From: Elusimicrobiaceae bacterium
Lineage (GTDB): Bacteria; Elusimicrobiota; Elusimicrobia; Elusimicrobiales; Elusimicrobiaceae
Assembly: GCA_017618215.1 (NCBI GenBank)
Contig: JAFZUQ010000008.1
Span: forward strand, 154,635 to 218,634
Length of the DNA stretch: 64,000 bases
Direction of reading: 5' to 3'
Under the pieces are notes generated by a model. The model was not told the DNA's origin. It did no database searches and was given only the letters and a program-made list of their open reading frames with translations. The translations under genes were made by a program, and so were the position numbers. Position 1 is the stretch's first letter. Every line of letters begins with the position of its first letter. Of the stretch, positions 62,341 to 64,000 are shown one piece after another.

Positions 62341-62374
62341 AATCCCACCGCTGAATATAACGGTGGGGATTTTT
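62341..62374. terminator. Bidirectional terminator
   Basis: Stem AATCCCACCG (62341-62350) with CGGTGGGGATT (62361-62371, one bulged G), flanked by A on the left and T on the right. It serves the helical-protein gene on the plus strand and the stomatin gene on the minus strand. Confidence 0.8.
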
Positions 62375-62385
62375 AAACCAAAAAT

Positions 62386-63363
62386 TTATTTTTTGGCAAC
62401 AAGTTCTTTCACTGCACCTACGGCACCTAAAATACCGGTGGCTTCATAAGGCATATAAACTAACTTGTTATCTTTACCATCAACCATTTTTTGTAAGGCT
62501 TCAATATATTTTATTGAAATTACATAATTGGCCGGGTTAGAATATTGGGAAACCGCTTCTGCAACTATTTTAACAGCCTGCTTTTCAGCTTCCGCTACGC
62601 GGATTTTTGCTTCTGCAAAACCTTCCGCTTCCAAGATACGAGCGCGTTTTTCACCCTCTGCTTTATTGATTTGGGCTTCTCTTTCACCTTCCGCGCGCAA
62701 GATTTTTGAGCGTTTTTCACCTTCTGATTCCAAGATGATAGCACGTCTTTCTTGTTCGGCTTTCTTTTCTTTTTCCATAGCTTCGCGGATTGATGGCGGC
62801 GGTGTAATATCTTGAAGTTCAACGCGGTTAACTTTAACCCCCCATTTGTTTGAAGCTTCATCTAAGATAGCGCGGAGTTTTGAGTTAATAGTTTCGCGTG
62901 AAGTTAAGGTTTGGTCCAAAGTAAGTTCACCGATAACGTTTCTTAAAGTTGTTTGTGTTAATTTTTCAATAGCTGTCGGTAAAGATGCGACTTCATAAGT
63001 GGCTCTTAAAGGATCGGTTATTTGGAAATAAATCAAAGCATTGATTTTGATGTTAACGTTATCACGGGTAATAACGTCTTGGCTTGGGAAGTCATAAACG
63101 GTTTCGCGTAAGTCGATTCTGTTAACCATGCCGATATAGGAAACATTTTTCCCATACATTTCGCGTGTAAATTTCCATTCAATTTCACGCGGTTTTTCAA
63201 TAATAGGCCATATAAAATGTAAGCCCGAATTTAAAATTCTGTTATAACTACCTAAACGTTCAATAATCATAACTTGTGCTTGTTGAACTTGAGTGAATCC
63301 AACAAGGGCCATAATTATAAAAAATATTACAACTGCAACTAATACGAATGTAGTAAAAGGCAT
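62386..63363 (-). CDS. SPFH/stomatin-family membrane protein
   Basis: Protein of 325 residues with one N-terminal span (about 4-25) and an SPFH/band 7 domain (about 26-190; VIIERLGSYNRILNSGLHFIWP). A long coiled-coil follows with recurring AEGE units (about 200-270; LRAEGEREAQINKAEGEKRA), then a short C-terminal helix. It is of the QmcA/SLP type. It forms oligomeric membrane microdomains, normally with an NfeD partner, which is the gene directly upstream. Confidence 0.92.
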   Translation of the reverse strand: MPFTTFVLVAVVIFFIIMALVGFTQVQQAQVMIIERLGSYNRILNSGLHFIWPIIEKPREIEWKFTREMYGKNVSYIGMVNRIDLRETVYDFPSQDVITRDNVNIKINALIYFQITDPLRATYEVASLPTAIEKLTQTTLRNVIGELTLDQTLTSRETINSKLRAILDEASNKWGVKVNRVELQDITPPPSIREAMEKEKKAEQERRAIILESEGEKRSKILRAEGEREAQINKAEGEKRARILEAEGFAEAKIRVAEAEKQAVKIVAEAVSQYSNPANYVISIKYIEALQKMVDGKDNKLVYMPYEATGILGAVGAVKELVAKK

Positions 63364-63368
63364 AATCT

Positions 63369-63791
63369 TTAATCCTCCTGTTTAATTATTAAAGTAGCAC
63401 CTTCAACTTTTACTACTTTAACTTGCTTTTTTTCAATTAGCGGGGTTGCACTTTCTGCTTCCCACACATCACCGTCAATTTTAATTTTGGCGTGTTTTTT
63501 ATCCTCTGAAAGAGCATAAAAATTGTGTTTTGTGCCGACTAAGGCATCAACATTGCTTTTATATTCTTGCTTTCTTGCCAAGTGTTTTAAGATAAACGGG
63601 CGTAAGGTGAAAAACAAAGTAAGCAAAACTACACATACCGATATTAACTGCACATGTATACCAAAACCCAAGTAAGCCATAAGTGCGGCAACTAAAAACC
63701 CGAGGCCGACGCAACTTAAAGAGAAATCCATTGTAAAAATTTCCCCGATAAGTAATATGATGCCAATAATTGCCCAAGTTACGTAAGACAT
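63369..63791 (-). CDS. NfeD-family membrane protein
   Basis: Protein of 140 residues with about three N-terminal spans and a C-terminal OB-fold (about 85-140; DALVGTKHNFYALSEDKKHAKIKIDG). NfeD proteins pair with stomatins. Start choice: the frame extends to 63839, but the ATG at 63791 has a strong AAGGAGG and gives MSYVTWAIIGI. It is 5 bases upstream of the stomatin gene on the minus strand. Confidence 0.87.
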   Translation of the reverse strand: MSYVTWAIIGIILLIGEIFTMDFSLSCVGLGFLVAALMAYLGFGIHVQLISVCVVLLTLFFTLRPFILKHLARKQEYKSNVDALVGTKHNFYALSEDKKHAKIKIDGDVWEAESATPLIEKKQVKVVKVEGATLIIKQED

Positions 63792-63816
63792 ATTTCCTCC
63801 TTTAAAACTCAAATAT

Positions 63817-63825
63817 ATTTTAGCA
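63817..63825 (-). promoter_or_regulatory. Extended -10 promoter of the NfeD/stomatin operon
   Basis: TGCTAAAAT on the minus strand, about 25 bases before the ATG at 63791, giving a short leader with the AAGGAGG site. Confidence 0.55.
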
Positions 63826-63860
63826 TAAAAGGAAATCAAATTGTGGATGTTTGTGTCCCC

Positions 63861-63902
63861 TTGACAAATTTGAGTTTATGCGTCATACTTAATATACGCA
63901 TA
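63861..63902 (+). promoter_or_regulatory. Promoter with overlapping inverted repeat, right edge
   Basis: TTGACA (63861-63866), 17-base spacer and CATACT (63884-63889) form a plausible promoter. A 7-bp inverted repeat, TATGCGT (63877-63883) and ACGCATA (63896-63902), flanks the -10 region and could be an operator. Confidence 0.5.
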
Positions 63903-63971
63903 TAAAAATGGGGTGTTTCTCATACAATTTAATAACTTAACGGTGGTTAAATAAGGAGGAGGGCTAGTATT

Positions 63972-64000
63972 ATGAAGAGAAAAGATAAAGATAACATATA
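63972..64000 (+). CDS. Start of a gene cut by the window edge
   Basis: ATG at 63972 with AAGGAGG at 63953-63959 (a rather long 12-base spacing) opens a frame MKRKDKDNI that runs off the right edge. Only nine residues are visible, so the product cannot be named. Confidence 0.4.

Noticed and set aside
1..64000. Insertion sequences, prophage or integrase-bounded island
   Set aside because: No transposase, integrase, phage structural gene or terminal inverted repeats were found; tRNA 59038-59111 has no repeated 3' end nearby.

Overview
The window comes from a diderm, LPS-making, fairly AT-rich bacterium. The best guess is an Elusimicrobiota-type organism (inference from gene content, not proven). 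Pointers are Kdo synthesis plus lptC/lptA/lptB, a minimal mlaE-mlaF-mlaD lipid exporter, a DUF4912 gene beside a GH57 glycogen branching enzyme, FlgD-Ig-type surface proteins and a PorV-like barrel. Coding density is very high: no gene-free stretch exceeds about 170 bases, and many genes overlap by 1 to 13 bases.

Layout. (1) 1-9505, plus strand: the end of an unidentified gene, threonine synthase, the DUF4912 and GH57 pair, a terminator, then a 1813-residue alpha-2-macroglobulin. (2) 9506-23141, minus strand, transcribed right to left: smpB; glgP and trmL; a Spinster-like MFS transporter; a DtxR/MntR-type regulator; then dnaB, alr, mlaE, mlaF, mlaD, radA and nadE. (3) 23317-31577, plus strand: a secreted ankyrin protein, then a packed envelope operon (ion transporter, MgtC, kdsA, a small membrane protein, kdsD, lptC, lptA, lptB, K+/H+-type antiporter). 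(4) 31595-36390: queH on the minus strand, then a plus-strand operon with a radical SAM protein, a membrane-anchored CBM48 protein, tsaE, tsaB, rimI and a TPR protein. (5) 36399-58989, plus strand: a large Tad-like pilus locus. (6) 59038-64000: a CAU tRNA, an AlkD-like protein, a predicted barrel protein, two unknown genes, a stomatin/NfeD pair and the start of one more gene.

The Tad-like locus is the most unusual region. It starts with a 1637-residue Cys-rich, FlgD-Ig-like secreted protein whose C-terminus resembles a T9SS type A sorting domain, followed directly by a PorV-like barrel. Then come three Flp-like prepilins (one far downstream), two TadE-like pseudopilins and a TadG-like protein, CpaB, a secretin reduced to little more than its core, a fused CpaE-CpaF ATPase, a TadB with an extra exported N-terminal domain, and TadC. 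These are followed by a TPR protein, a HAMP sensor without a kinase, a thioredoxin-fold protein and a three-gene histidine kinase/response regulator cassette that runs straight into more pilin genes. No prepilin peptidase gene is seen.

Other points: MlaD carries a C-terminal region that looks like an outer-membrane barrel; NadE has lost its glutaminase cysteine; the macroglobulin has lost its thioester cysteine; and five genes have a -10 box only 6 to 8 bases before the ATG and no ribosome binding site, which suggests leaderless mRNAs.
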